A stretch of 64,000 bases of DNA from positions 1-64,000 of the forward strand of contig NZ_JAFCKS010000006.1 of assembly GCF_018129995.1 (NCBI RefSeq), in the 5' to 3' direction. The notes under the pieces are model-generated. The model was not told the DNA's origin, searched no databases, and worked only from the letters and a program-made list of their open reading frames with translations. Below, in pieces: positions 9,359 to 18,332 of this stretch. Each line of letters opens with the position of its first letter. Positions within the stretch are counted from its first letter, which is position 1. The position numbers were made by a program, and so were the translations under genes. This DNA comes from Bradyrhizobium sp. SZCCT0153 (lineage in GTDB: Bacteria > Pseudomonadota > Alphaproteobacteria > Rhizobiales > Xanthobacteraceae).

Positions 9359-10099
9359 TCAGGCCGGCGAGCGGAAGCTCATCAGGCTGCGCGTCTTGTA
9401 GTCGTAGAACTTGCCGGTCTCGGTCCAGCCGGGGGTGCACATCGGCACGATGAATTCGGCGACCTGCTCGGCTGTGTCGAGTGTCGCCGGATCCTCGCCC
9501 GGCATCAGGGTCGCGCGCATGCGGGTGCGGACCGGGCCCGGGTTGAACAGGTTGACGCGCAGCTTCGTGTTCGCGGTCTCCTGCGCCCAGGCGCGGGCCA
9601 GCGTTTCCAGCGCGGCCTTCGAGGCGGCGTACGGGCTGACATAGGCCGTCGCCTTGTTGGCGGCGCCGGAGGTGATGAACACGGCGCGGCCGGCGTCGGA
9701 CTGCTTGAGCAGCGGCTCCATGCAGCGGATCAGCTGGAAGTTCGCGGAAACGTTGACCGCCATCACGTCGGTGAAGGCCTTCAGCTCGATATGGCCGATC
9801 GGCGAGGAGGGGCCGAGCACGCCGGCATTGCCGACGAGGATGTCGAGCTTGCCGTAGCGCTCGTGCAGGCCGGCGCCGAGCCGCGCGATGCCGTCGGAAT
9901 CGGTGAGGTTGAGCGGCACCAGCGTGGTGCTGCCGCCGTCCTTCCGGATCTCGTCGTCGAGTTCCTCGAGCCCGCCCTGCGTGCGCGCGACCGCAACGAT
10001 ATGCGCGCCGGACTTTGCCAGGGCCTTGGCGGTGGCAAAACCGATGCCGCGCGAGGCGCCGGTGACGAGAGCGATGCGGTCAGCGAGGGGCTTTGTCAT
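9359..10099 (-). CDS. SDR family NAD(P)-dependent oxidoreductase
   Basis: 246-residue classical short-chain dehydrogenase. The cofactor motif TGASRGIG is at residues 14-21, the NAG motif (VGNAGVLG) near 90, the catalytic Ser in ITSGAA near 143, and Tyr-x-x-x-Lys in YAASK near 155-159. The PGPVRTRMR segment after the active site is typical. Substrate unknown. The stop codon lies 79 bp from the NHL gene start. It is the last gene of a - strand series that begins with radA, with a palindromic repeat and a predicted small peptide gene between it and purF. Confidence 0.9.
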   Translation of the reverse strand: MTKPLADRIALVTGASRGIGFATAKALAKSGAHIVAVARTQGGLEELDDEIRKDGGSTTLVPLNLTDSDGIARLGAGLHERYGKLDILVGNAGVLGPSSPIGHIELKAFTDVMAVNVSANFQLIRCMEPLLKQSDAGRAVFITSGAANKATAYVSPYAASKAALETLARAWAQETANTKLRVNLFNPGPVRTRMRATLMPGEDPATLDTAEQVAEFIVPMCTPGWTETGKFYDYKTRSLMSFRSPA

Positions 10100-10115
10100 G
10101 GCGGGGTTTTACAGG

Positions 10116-10150
10116 CGTGGATGGCCGGGACAAGCCCGGCCACGACGGAA
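10116..10150. repeat. GGCCGGG-acaag-CCCGGCC palindromic repeat
   Basis: Perfect 8-bp stem (TGGCCGGG / CCCGGCCA) around the loop ACAAG, flanked by GGCGTGGA and CGACGG. It lies just upstream of the SDR gene. A related but diverged unit is found near 32517-32600. To my recollection this core is one of the commonest intergenic repeats in Bradyrhizobium. Confidence 0.65.
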
Positions 10151-10182
10151 TTTTGCCATGGGCTTCAGCTACCGCCGCCCTA

Positions 10183-10208
10183 CTGAATGTTATTGCTGAA
10201 TGTTATTG
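10183..10208. repeat. 13-bp tandem duplication at the end of the small membrane-peptide ORF
   Basis: The unit CTGAATGTTATTG occurs twice head to tail. On the - strand it covers the last codons of the 43-residue ORF. Removing one copy would end that ORF at TAG two codons earlier, so the duplication leaves the reading frame's end almost unchanged. Confidence 0.8.
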
Positions 10209-10321
10209 CTATTGGGTCCGTTTCCCGAGCTATCGGGCGTCACCTTCATGCCCGGCCTGTAAGCGAAGACGATGAAGCCGACCAACAGCCCTCCGCAGAG
10301 AATGGCGATGGTCAGCTGCAT
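10190..10321 (-). CDS. Predicted 43-residue single-span membrane peptide downstream of purF
   Basis: Short ORF starting 15 bp after the purF stop codon on the same strand. It begins MQLTIAILCGGLLVGF and continues IVFAYRPG, giving one hydrophobic helix of about 20 residues, then a short polar tail rich in Ser, Asn and Gly. AAGG lies about 9 bases upstream of the ATG. Position, membrane helix and positive residues after the helix are what make it credible; there is no recognised family. It could be a chance ORF, and conservation across related genomes would decide. Confidence 0.45.
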   Translation of the reverse strand: MQLTIAILCGGLLVGFIVFAYRPGMKVTPDSSGNGPNSNNIQQ

Positions 10322-10336
10322 CGTCGCGGCCTTGCG

Positions 10337-11851
10337 TCAGCTCGCCTCCGCCAGCAGCGACAATTGCCGCGGCTGCTGCTCGGTCTGGGTCTGGTCGGTG
10401 AGGTGGGTCGGATACGCCCCGGTGAAGCAGTGATCCGAGAATTTCGGATTGGCGGGGTCGCGGCCGGGCTCGCCCATGGCGCGGTACATGCCGTCGATCG
10501 ACAGGAAGGCCAGCGAGTCGGCGCCGATGATCTCGCGCATTTCCTCCAGCGAGTGCGTCGCTGCAAGAAGACCGCCGCGATCGGGCAGGTCGATGCCGTA
10601 ATAGTCGGGATAGAGGATCGGAGGCGAGGCGAGGCGGAAATGCACTTCCTTGGCGCCGGCATCGCGCATCATGCGCACGATCTTCTTCGAGGTCGTGCCG
10701 CGCACCAGCGAATCGTCGATCAGGATGATGCGCTTGCCTTCGATCGCGGCGCGGTTGGCCGAGTGCTTCATGCGCACGCCCGATTCGCGGATCGCCTGCG
10801 TCGGCTGGATGAAGGTGCGGCCGACATAATGGTTGCGGATGATGCCGAGTTCGAACGGCACGCCGGAATGCTGGCTGTAGCCGACCGCGGCGGGCACGCC
10901 GGAATCCGGCACCGGGACCACGACGTCGACCGGCACATGGCTCTCGATGGCGAGCTGCGCGCCGAAGGCCTTGCGCACCTCGTAGACCGAGCGGCCGTGG
11001 ACGATGGAATCTGGTCGGGAGAAGTAGATGTATTCGAAGATGCAGGGCCGCGGCGCGATCGGCGGGAATGGCTTGTGGATGTCCTGGCCGTTCTCGTCGA
11101 ACACGATGACTTCGCCGGCCTCGATGTCGCGGATGAAGCGCGCGCCGATGATGTCGAGCGCGCAGGTCTCCGAGGTCAGGATCGGGCAGCCGTCGAGCTC
11201 GCCGAGCACCAGGGGGCGGATGCCGCGCGGATCGCGCGCGCCGACCAGCTTCTTGTTGGTCAGCGAGACCAGCGCATAGGCGCCCTCGATCTCGCGCAGC
11301 GCGTCGATATAGCGCTCGATGAAGCGGCTGCGCCTGGAGCGCGCGACCAGATGCAGGATCACCTCGGTGTCGGTGGTCGACTGCATCATCGCGCCGTTCC
11401 TCACCAGCTCGCGGCGCAGCGTCAGGCCGTTGGTGAGGTTCCCGTTGTGGGCGACTGCAAGGCCGCCAGCATTCAGCTCGGCGAACAGCGGCTGCACGTT
11501 GCGCAGGATGGTGGCGCCGGTGGTGGAGTAGCGGACATGGCCGACCGCCATGTTGCCGGGCAGGCGGTCGATCACCTCGCGGCGGGAGAAGGTGTCGCCG
11601 ACGAGGCCGAGGCGGCGTTCGGAATGAAAGCGGCTGCCGTCATAGGAGACGATGCCGGCGGCTTCCTGACCGCGATGCTGAAGGGCATGGAGGCCAAGCG
11701 CCGTGATGGCGGCGGCGTCGGGGTGGCCGTAGATGCCGAATACGCCGCACTCTTCGCGCAGCGTATCCCCTTCCAGATCATCCTGCAGCTCTAGCGCGGC
11801 CGGGCCGTGGTCACGTTGGGCGTCCTGGTCAGGGTGTCGCATCTCGTCCAC
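10337..11851 (-). CDS. purF: Amidophosphoribosyltransferase
   Basis: Catalyses the first committed step of purine synthesis, glutamine + PRPP to 5-phosphoribosylamine. The Ntn glutaminase nucleophile is Cys35 in REECGVFG, so the leader must be processed or the start must lie further in. The glutaminase domain is followed by the type I PRTase PRPP loop ILIDDSLVRGTTS. Three of the four Fe-S cysteines of the Bacillus enzyme appear replaced (YPDYYGID in place of a Cys-containing segment, and no C-terminal Cys pair). Start GTG 11851; ATG 11842 is an alternative. It follows cvpA by 19 bp, the classic cvpA-purF arrangement. Confidence 0.97.
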   Translation of the reverse strand: MDEMRHPDQDAQRDHGPAALELQDDLEGDTLREECGVFGIYGHPDAAAITALGLHALQHRGQEAAGIVSYDGSRFHSERRLGLVGDTFSRREVIDRLPGNMAVGHVRYSTTGATILRNVQPLFAELNAGGLAVAHNGNLTNGLTLRRELVRNGAMMQSTTDTEVILHLVARSRRSRFIERYIDALREIEGAYALVSLTNKKLVGARDPRGIRPLVLGELDGCPILTSETCALDIIGARFIRDIEAGEVIVFDENGQDIHKPFPPIAPRPCIFEYIYFSRPDSIVHGRSVYEVRKAFGAQLAIESHVPVDVVVPVPDSGVPAAVGYSQHSGVPFELGIIRNHYVGRTFIQPTQAIRESGVRMKHSANRAAIEGKRIILIDDSLVRGTTSKKIVRMMRDAGAKEVHFRLASPPILYPDYYGIDLPDRGGLLAATHSLEEMREIIGADSLAFLSIDGMYRAMGEPGRDPANPKFSDHCFTGAYPTHLTDQTQTEQQPRQLSLLAEAS

Positions 11852-11870
11852 GCCTCTCTTTGGGCCTAAA

Positions 11871-12500
11871 TCAACGCGCTGCAGGTTTCTCGATCAGCTT
11901 TTTCAGGCTGTCACGAGCCGGTTTGCTGTATCCGTCGCCACTGCCCGAAGGCTGCTGCTCGGTATCAGCTTGATCATCATCTGGTTTGTTTTTCTTGAAT
12001 CTCTTCAAGATGGTGTTCTCGGGGTCGTCAGGCAAGAGGGCCATCAGCCAATCGCCGGTTCCCTGCAGCACCACGCGGGATTTCGCCCCGGTGACCCAGT
12101 CCGGGCGCTGCTTGTCCGGCACCAGCCAGGTGAAGAACAGAAAGGCGACCACGACGATCAAAAGCCCGCGAGCCAGCCCGAACAGGAAGCCGAGGGTGCG
12201 GTCGAGCGCGCCGATGCGCGAATCGAGGATCATGTCGGAGATCCGGACCGTGATCACGGAGACCACGACCAGGGTGCCAACGAACACGCCGGCGACGACG
12301 ACGACGCTCGCGACGGTATCGTTGTTGAAATAGGTCTTTGCAGTCGGCAGCAGCTTCGAGAACGAATAAAGGGTTACGATTGCCGCCGTGCCCCAGGCCG
12401 CGATCGACAGGATTTCGCGCATGAAGCCGCGGACCATGGCGAGCAGGCCCGAAATCAGCATCACACCGAGCAGGATCAGGTCGAGGAGTGTTACAGGCAT
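11871..12500 (-). CDS. cvpA: CvpA family membrane protein
   Basis: 209 residues beginning MPVTLLDLILLGVMLISG, with four hydrophobic segments in the first ~150 residues and a polar C-terminal tail rich in Asp, Ser and Lys. This is the colicin V production/CvpA family, linked in enterobacteria to envelope homeostasis. The upstream in-frame extension (to 12614) is Arg-rich and not family-like, so I chose the ATG at 12500. It sits between radA and purF on the same strand, the usual proteobacterial context. Confidence 0.92.
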   Translation of the reverse strand: MPVTLLDLILLGVMLISGLLAMVRGFMREILSIAAWGTAAIVTLYSFSKLLPTAKTYFNNDTVASVVVVAGVFVGTLVVVSVITVRISDMILDSRIGALDRTLGFLFGLARGLLIVVVAFLFFTWLVPDKQRPDWVTGAKSRVVLQGTGDWLMALLPDDPENTILKRFKKNKPDDDQADTEQQPSGSGDGYSKPARDSLKKLIEKPAAR

Positions 12501-12666
12501 CGGCTGGTCTGGTCCGCTCGTACGTCGAAGGTGCTCAGCGAATCGGTGCTTGGCCGCCGCCCTAAGTGAGGGCCAGACGACGTTCCCGGCAAGGCCGCAA
12601 CCACGCAATCCCATGCTGCTTTTGTGACGGCTGTATAGCTGTGGGGGCGGGGGACGTCACCTCCAC

Positions 12667-14112
12667 CTAACCCTCTCCACGGCGGAATCTTGCCGGTGTG
12701 GCATTTTTCTCTGCCGGTGCGCTCTGCTCGCCCCGGCGGGAGCCGCGGGCGGCGATTTCGGCGACCAATGTCGTCAGGCTGTTGATCGCGTTCAGCGACA
12801 GTCCGGCATCGCCGCCGGCTTCGCCCCGGGCCGATTCGGGCAGCACGGCGCGCTGGAAGCCGAGTTTTGCCGCTTCCTTGAGCCGGGCAGGGGTCTGCGC
12901 CACCGGGCGCACCACGCCGGACAGCGAGATTTCGCCGAAATAGACCGCATCGCTGGGTAACTGCGCGTTAACCAGGGACGACACCAGCGCCGCCGCGGCG
13001 GCAAGGTCAGCCGCCGGCTCGTGGATGCGCAGGCCGCCCGCGACGTTCAGATAGACGTCGTGGCCGGACAGCTTGACCCCGCAATGGGCCTCCAGCACCG
13101 CCAGCACCATCGACAGCCGGCTCGGATCCCAGCCGACCACGGCCCGGCGCGGGGTGCCGAGCGAGGTGGGAGCCACCAGCGCCTGCAATTCGACCAGGAC
13201 GGGCCTTGTGCCCTCGATGCCCGCGAAGACTGCGGTACCGGGCGTGCCGAGATCGCGCTCGGACAGGAACAGCTCCGAAGGGTTGGTGACCTCTCGAAGC
13301 CCGAGGCCCGTCATCTCGAACACGCCGATCTCGTCGGTCGGCCCGAAACGATTCTTCACGGCCCGCAGGATGCGGAATTGCTGCGAGCCTTCGCCCTCGA
13401 ACGACAGCACGGCATCGACCATGTGCTCGACCACGCGAGGGCCAGCGATCTGGCCGTCCTTGGTGACATGGCCGACCAGGATGATGGCAGCACCCGTCTT
13501 CTTGGCGAAACGGATCAGCGCCTGCGCCGAGGCGCGCACCTGCGTCACCGTGCCGGGCGCCGATTCCACCGTGTCGGTCCACATCGTCTGGATCGAATCG
13601 ATCACGATCAGCCGGGGCACCGCGCCTTCCGACAGCGTCGAGACGATGTCCTCGACCGACGTCTCCGCTGCGAGCTGCACCGGCGCATCCGACAACCCGA
13701 GCCGCTCGGCGCGCAGCCGAACCTGCGCGACCGCCTCTTCGCCGGAAATGTAGACGACGCGATGCCCGGCGCGCGCGAGCAGGCTGGTGGCCTGCGTCAG
13801 CAGCGTCGACTTGCCGATGCCGGGATCGCCGCCGACGAGCAGCACGGAGCCGCGGACGAAGCCGCCGCCGGTGACGCGGTCGAGCTCGGTCATGCCCGAG
13901 GACAGGCGAGGAGCGTCCTGGGTTTTTCCCGACAGGCTCTCCAGCGCGAATGTCCGTCCCTTGCGCTTGGAGCGGATCGAGACCGGGACGCTTCCGGTCG
14001 TGTCCTCCTCGGCCAGCGTATTCCACTCGCCGCAGGACTCGCACTTGCCCTGCCAGCGGTTATAGGCCGCGCCGCAGTTCTGGCAGACGAAGGAAAGCGT
14101 GTTCTTGGCCAT
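12667..14112 (-). CDS. radA: DNA repair protein RadA
   Basis: 481-residue RecA-like ATPase that promotes branch migration in homologous recombination. It has an N-terminal C4 zinc finger (CQNC at residues 10-13, CESC at 24-27), a Walker A motif GGDPGIGKST, the RadA-specific KNRFG motif, and a C-terminal Lon-protease-like domain. The ATG at 14112 gives the canonical MAKNTLSFVCQNCG opening; an upstream in-frame extension to 14280 looks non-coding. It heads the radA-cvpA-purF series. In related genomes alr normally precedes it directly, but here about 12 kb intervene. Confidence 0.96.
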   Translation of the reverse strand: MAKNTLSFVCQNCGAAYNRWQGKCESCGEWNTLAEEDTTGSVPVSIRSKRKGRTFALESLSGKTQDAPRLSSGMTELDRVTGGGFVRGSVLLVGGDPGIGKSTLLTQATSLLARAGHRVVYISGEEAVAQVRLRAERLGLSDAPVQLAAETSVEDIVSTLSEGAVPRLIVIDSIQTMWTDTVESAPGTVTQVRASAQALIRFAKKTGAAIILVGHVTKDGQIAGPRVVEHMVDAVLSFEGEGSQQFRILRAVKNRFGPTDEIGVFEMTGLGLREVTNPSELFLSERDLGTPGTAVFAGIEGTRPVLVELQALVAPTSLGTPRRAVVGWDPSRLSMVLAVLEAHCGVKLSGHDVYLNVAGGLRIHEPAADLAAAAALVSSLVNAQLPSDAVYFGEISLSGVVRPVAQTPARLKEAAKLGFQRAVLPESARGEAGGDAGLSLNAINSLTTLVAEIAARGSRRGEQSAPAEKNATPARFRRGEG

Positions 14113-14320
14113 GGGGACCGCGAGCCTTGGGGACAGCGAGTCGAGGGTTTCAGGTTTGCTGATAGCACGGAATGACGGGCCGAGAGAGCGAGCCGGGCCG
14201 CAGCCCGAATATCGCAATTCAGCTCGCCCGATACACCCTTTGTTAGCTCTAAGCCGCCGCAACCGGCCGGACTTTGCCAAATGTTAGCGGACGCGGGTCC
14301 AGTTTCGGAACCAATACGGG

Positions 14321-15490
14321 ATGGCGAAGCGAATGACGGGACTCTTGCGGATATTGCTCGCTGTGGGCATGGCCTGCGGCATTCTTGTGCCGCCTGATGG
14401 CGCTGTTGCGGCCGATGCCAAGCGTCTCAACATCGTCTTCGTGAACCCGGGCAAGACCGGTGAAGTTTATTGGGACATGGTCGCGCAGACCATGCAGGCC
14501 GCCGGCCGCAAGCTCGACGCGCATGTCGAGGTGCTGAACAGCGAGCGCAATTACCGCACCATGCAGGAGCTCGGGCTCGGCGTGGTCGCACGTGGCGACA
14601 AGCCCGACTTTCTCATTCTCTCGAACGAGGAATCCGCCGCCGTCCCGATCCTGGAGGCGGCCGAGGCCGCCGGGGTCAGGACGCTGCTGCTCTCCAACAC
14701 GCTGATCGGTGACGACGCGGCGCGTCTTGGACCGCCGCGCCAAAAGCTCAGGACCTGGCTCGGCGACATCACGACTGATCTCCAGACCGCGGGCGCGCGG
14801 ATGGCCAATGCCCTGATCGGCGCGGCGCGCGCCGAGAAATGGCAGAGCCCGGACGGCAAGATCCACATTCTCGGCATCGGCGGGGACGAGATCACGCCGG
14901 CCTCGATCGCCCGCAATGCCGGTCTCCAGCTTGCGGTAGCGGCCGCACCCGACGTGGTGGTGGACCGGATGCTGTTCGCCAACTGGACGCAGTCGGAGGC
15001 CGAGCAGGTCACCACGAATTACCTGAGCTGGGCCGCGCGCAAGCAGATCCGGCCTGCCGGCATCTGGGCCGGAAACGATCCGATGGCGCTCGGCGCGCTC
15101 CGTGCGGTCACTGCTGCCGGCCTCACGCCCGGCGGGGACATCCAATTGGTCGGCCTCAACTGGTCGGAGGACGCGCTGCGCGAGATCAAGGCAGGCCGTC
15201 TGCTGCTGACCGATGGCGGGCACTTCCTGCTCGGCGGCTGGTCGATCGTCCTGCTGCGCGATTATGCCGACGGCTGCGATTTTGCGGCAACATCGCCTCG
15301 CGTCGAGGTCAAGACGTCTGCGATCACGCGCGACAACCTCGCGGCGGTCGGCGACCTGATCAAGACGCGCGCCTTCGACCGGATCGATTTCACGCGTTTC
15401 AGGGCAAGGGCAGGCCGCTGCGGTCAGTACGACTTCTCCATCGATGCGCTCATCTCGTCGCTGACGCCTCTGGAAGGCACGGCTGACTGA
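14321..15490 (+). CDS. Periplasmic sugar-type substrate-binding protein coupled to a GGDEF-EAL gene
   Basis: 389-residue type I periplasmic binding protein of the ribose/LacI-like class (Peripla_BP_4). A signal peptide (about residues 1-31, ending GAVAADA) is followed by KRLNIVFVNPGKTGEVYWDM and a later GIWAGNDPMALGALRA segment typical of this fold. No ABC permease or ATPase is nearby. Instead, the stop codon overlaps the start of a membrane GGDEF-EAL gene (TGATG, 1 bp), implying co-translation. By analogy with NspS-MbaA of Vibrio cholerae, I infer that it is a ligand sensor for the partner rather than a transporter component. Ligand unknown. Confidence 0.85.
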   Translation: MAKRMTGLLRILLAVGMACGILVPPDGAVAADAKRLNIVFVNPGKTGEVYWDMVAQTMQAAGRKLDAHVEVLNSERNYRTMQELGLGVVARGDKPDFLILSNEESAAVPILEAAEAAGVRTLLLSNTLIGDDAARLGPPRQKLRTWLGDITTDLQTAGARMANALIGAARAEKWQSPDGKIHILGIGGDEITPASIARNAGLQLAVAAAPDVVVDRMLFANWTQSEAEQVTTNYLSWAARKQIRPAGIWAGNDPMALGALRAVTAAGLTPGGDIQLVGLNWSEDALREIKAGRLLLTDGGHFLLGGWSIVLLRDYADGCDFAATSPRVEVKTSAITRDNLAAVGDLIKTRAFDRIDFTRFRARAGRCGQYDFSIDALISSLTPLEGTAD

Positions 15491-17556
15491 TGCAAAACCG
15501 TGACGACATGACCGATCGGGATGGCAAGCAGGCGGCGCGGCCCCGCTTGCGCTCGGTCGTCCGCGCGATGATCTGGGCCACGGTACCCGTGCTGCTGCTG
15601 GTGCAATTGCTCGCCTCCGCCGGCGTCGAAGCTTCGAGCTTCTGGTCGCAGATCAGGCAGCTCGACGCCCGCATCGCCCGCGTCGCCGAGAGCCGGGCCG
15701 AACTGATCGCCGAACCGCTCTGGAAGATGCGTTACGACCAGGTCACGGGCGTGCTCAACGAGATCATGCACGACGAGACCATCGCCGCGGCGGCCGTCTA
15801 CGACGATACCGGTACGGCGATTGCCCGCGTGGTGGCGCGTCCGGCAGGGCAGGCGGTCGCGGAGGTCTCGCGTCCGATCAACTACAGCAACGGCAATATG
15901 TCGGTTCAGGCCGGCCGCATCGCGATCGCCTATTCGTACGCGACGCTCTATTCGGACACGGGCAGCCGGCTGGCGCTGCTGCTGGTCGTCGGCCTGCTCG
16001 CAACATTCGCGACCCTGATCGCAATGCGGATCTCCGCCAACATCTTCATCGGCAAGCCGCTGGCGGCGATGATGTCGGCGATCCAGCGCAGCAAGCAGGA
16101 CGGCCGCGCCTATCCGGCGGAGGTCAGATCCTCCAACGAGTTCGGTCAGCTCGCACATGCCTTCAACGCCATGCAGCACACGACGTCGGGCGCGCTCGAC
16201 CGGCTCGGGCACATGGCCGCGCACGATCCGCTCACGGGGCTGCCCAATCGCCGCTCCCTGTCCGAGCACCTGATGACCCTGAGCAACGATGCCGGCTCGC
16301 CGGACTCCCTGATCGCGTTCTGCTTCATCGATCTGGACGACTTCAAGGGCATCAACGACACCTTCGGCCATGATGCCGGCGACAAGTTCCTGGTGCATAT
16401 CTCCGAACGCCTTCGTGATGCGGTCGAGCCGCAAGACTGGGTGGCCCGGCTCGGCGGCGATGAATTCGTCGTCATCCGTCCCGAGGTCAGCAATGAAGCG
16501 ACCGCACAGAGGTTTGCGCGCCAATTGCTGGATGCGATTTCCGAGCCGATCCGGCTCCACGACAAGCAGGTCGTGCCGCGCGCCAGCATCGGCCTTGCCG
16601 TGCGCCGTGCCGGCGATCCCGAGCTTTCGCACCTGCCGGCGCTCGCCGACATCGCGCTCTACCATGCCAAGAGCAAGGCGCCCGGCACGGTCGCCGTGCT
16701 CGACGAAACGCTCCAGCGCGACTATCGCCGCCGCCGGGATCTCGAACTCGCCATCCCGACGGGCTTCGCCGAGGGGCAGTTCGAGGTCTGGTATCAGAGC
16801 CAGGTCGATCTCGTAAGCCACGACGTCGTCGGCCTGGAAGCGCTGATCCGTTGGCGCCATCCGGAACATGGCGTGATCGGCCCCGGCGAATTCTTGCCGC
16901 TGATCGAGCGCAGTGGCAACAATGCGCAGCTGACACGCTACGTGCTGACCGATGCCTGCCGCGCGCTGAAGCGGCTGGCCGCCGCCGGCAGGCCGCAGAT
17001 GCGGATCGCGATCAACCTGCCGCCGTCCGAGCTCGCCGACCATTCGCTTGCCGCCGAGCTGCGCGCGACCTGCGCGCGCTTCGATGTTGCGGCATCATTG
17101 CTGGAGCTCGAGATCACCGAGGGATCTCTGATCAACAACATCGCCAGCGCGTCCGAGACGCTGCACCGCCTGCGGCGCCTGGGGGCGACCATCGCGCTCG
17201 ACGATTTCGGCACGGGCTACAGCTCGCTCGCCCATCTCAGGCGGTTTCCGCTCGACAAGGTCAAGATCGACAAGGCGTTCATCAGCGAGATACCTGACAG
17301 CGCCGAAGACAAGGCGATCGTTGGCGTCATCGCGTCGCTCGCCGGCACGCTGGGGCTCACCCTGGTGGCCGAAGGCATCGAGCGCGCCGAGCAGGCCGAG
17401 GCCATGCGCGAGATGGGTGTGATGCTCGGGCAGGGTTTTCTCTATCATCGGCCGCAGCCGCTGGAAGCCGTGCTGGAATGGCTCAAGGAACAGCCGGCAC
17501 GCGAGAGCCGCGTCCTCGCGGATAGCCCGCCGATCGCGCCCGAATTTGCCGCCTGA
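15490..17556 (+). CDS. Membrane GGDEF-EAL c-di-GMP turnover protein
   Basis: 688 residues. Transmembrane helices lie at about 24-44 and 160-182 and flank a ~115-residue periplasmic domain; a HAMP-like linker, GGDEF (322-326) and EAL (450-452) domains follow. The GGDEF motif is intact but the product-inhibition site is degenerate (EPQD where RxxD is expected). EAL residues look complete: E450, N509, E541, D571-D572, K592 and E628. Both cyclase and phosphodiesterase activity are therefore possible. It is translationally coupled to the upstream periplasmic binding protein, so its periplasmic domain may dock that receptor. Confidence 0.92.
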   Translation: MQNRDDMTDRDGKQAARPRLRSVVRAMIWATVPVLLLVQLLASAGVEASSFWSQIRQLDARIARVAESRAELIAEPLWKMRYDQVTGVLNEIMHDETIAAAAVYDDTGTAIARVVARPAGQAVAEVSRPINYSNGNMSVQAGRIAIAYSYATLYSDTGSRLALLLVVGLLATFATLIAMRISANIFIGKPLAAMMSAIQRSKQDGRAYPAEVRSSNEFGQLAHAFNAMQHTTSGALDRLGHMAAHDPLTGLPNRRSLSEHLMTLSNDAGSPDSLIAFCFIDLDDFKGINDTFGHDAGDKFLVHISERLRDAVEPQDWVARLGGDEFVVIRPEVSNEATAQRFARQLLDAISEPIRLHDKQVVPRASIGLAVRRAGDPELSHLPALADIALYHAKSKAPGTVAVLDETLQRDYRRRRDLELAIPTGFAEGQFEVWYQSQVDLVSHDVVGLEALIRWRHPEHGVIGPGEFLPLIERSGNNAQLTRYVLTDACRALKRLAAAGRPQMRIAINLPPSELADHSLAAELRATCARFDVAASLLELEITEGSLINNIASASETLHRLRRLGATIALDDFGTGYSSLAHLRRFPLDKVKIDKAFISEIPDSAEDKAIVGVIASLAGTLGLTLVAEGIERAEQAEAMREMGVMLGQGFLYHRPQPLEAVLEWLKEQPARESRVLADSPPIAPEFAA

Positions 17557-17567
17557 GCGCAGCGCGG

Positions 17568-18305
17568 CTACGGCTGCGCCGCGTTCCAGAGCATGGAGAG
17601 ACCAGCCGCGATCATGATCGCGTCCATCACCAGGCGGAAGATTTCGGGCTTGAGCTGCAGGACGAAACGCTTGGCAATGAAGGCGCCGGCCATCAATGAA
17701 GATCCCGCGACCAGGCCTTTGAGGAACACGTCGCCGGTCAGCGCGCCGAAGCGTTCGAAGGTCACGGATTTCGCGAAGTAGAGGCCGAGCGAAGAAGCCG
17801 CCTCGGTGGCGAGGAAGGCGCCCCTGGACAGGCCATAGAACAAGAACAGCGGGACGCTGAGCGGGCCGGTCGAGACGACGATGCCGGTGAGATAGCCGAT
17901 GACGGCCCCGCCGATCGCCAGGTGCCAGAGGTTGGCCTTGAGATCGTGCCGGGCCAGCCAGTGCCGCACCGGCACCATCGCGATCAGGAAGACGCCGATG
18001 GCGAGATCGACGGCGTGTGCGGGCAGCGCCAGCAGCGTGCGCGCGCCGAGCACTGCAGCCGGAATTCCCGTGACCGAATAGGCCGCGCAGGCGCGCCAGT
18101 CGACTTCGCGCCACCAGGCCAAGATCCGCGAAAAATTCGCCATCACAGCGGCCACTGCCATGATCGGGACGGCCTCCTTCGGCCCATAGGCATAGACCAG
18201 CACCGGCATCAGCATGATCGACGATCCCGTGCCGACGATGCCGGAGATGGTACCGGCGATGAGGCCGACGCTGAGGACGAAGAGAAAGGCCAAGGCGGTC
18301 TCCAC
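17568..18305 (-). CDS. TauE/SafE family permease
   Basis: 245-residue multi-spanning protein with the TauE/SafE opening GLIAGTISGIVGTGSSIMLM and a second repeat near the C-terminus. The family exports sulfite, sulfoacetate or other small organic anions, but many members have no known substrate. GTG start at 18305. It is the last gene of a nine-gene - strand cluster and lies 27 bp after the ribokinase gene, so it may export or import an intermediate of that pathway. Convergent with the GGDEF-EAL gene, with only 11 bp between stops. Confidence 0.85.
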   Translation of the reverse strand: METALAFLFVLSVGLIAGTISGIVGTGSSIMLMPVLVYAYGPKEAVPIMAVAAVMANFSRILAWWREVDWRACAAYSVTGIPAAVLGARTLLALPAHAVDLAIGVFLIAMVPVRHWLARHDLKANLWHLAIGGAVIGYLTGIVVSTGPLSVPLFLFYGLSRGAFLATEAASSLGLYFAKSVTFERFGALTGDVFLKGLVAGSSLMAGAFIAKRFVLQLKPEIFRLVMDAIMIAAGLSMLWNAAQP

Positions 18306-18332
18306 GAATCGGGAGAGTTTAGCCGCGGACCG

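Noticed and set aside
10187..11794. 535-codon open frame opposite purF
   Set aside because: It is antisense to a complete purF with all catalytic motifs. Long antisense frames are expected in GC-rich DNA, and the product has no recognisable domain.
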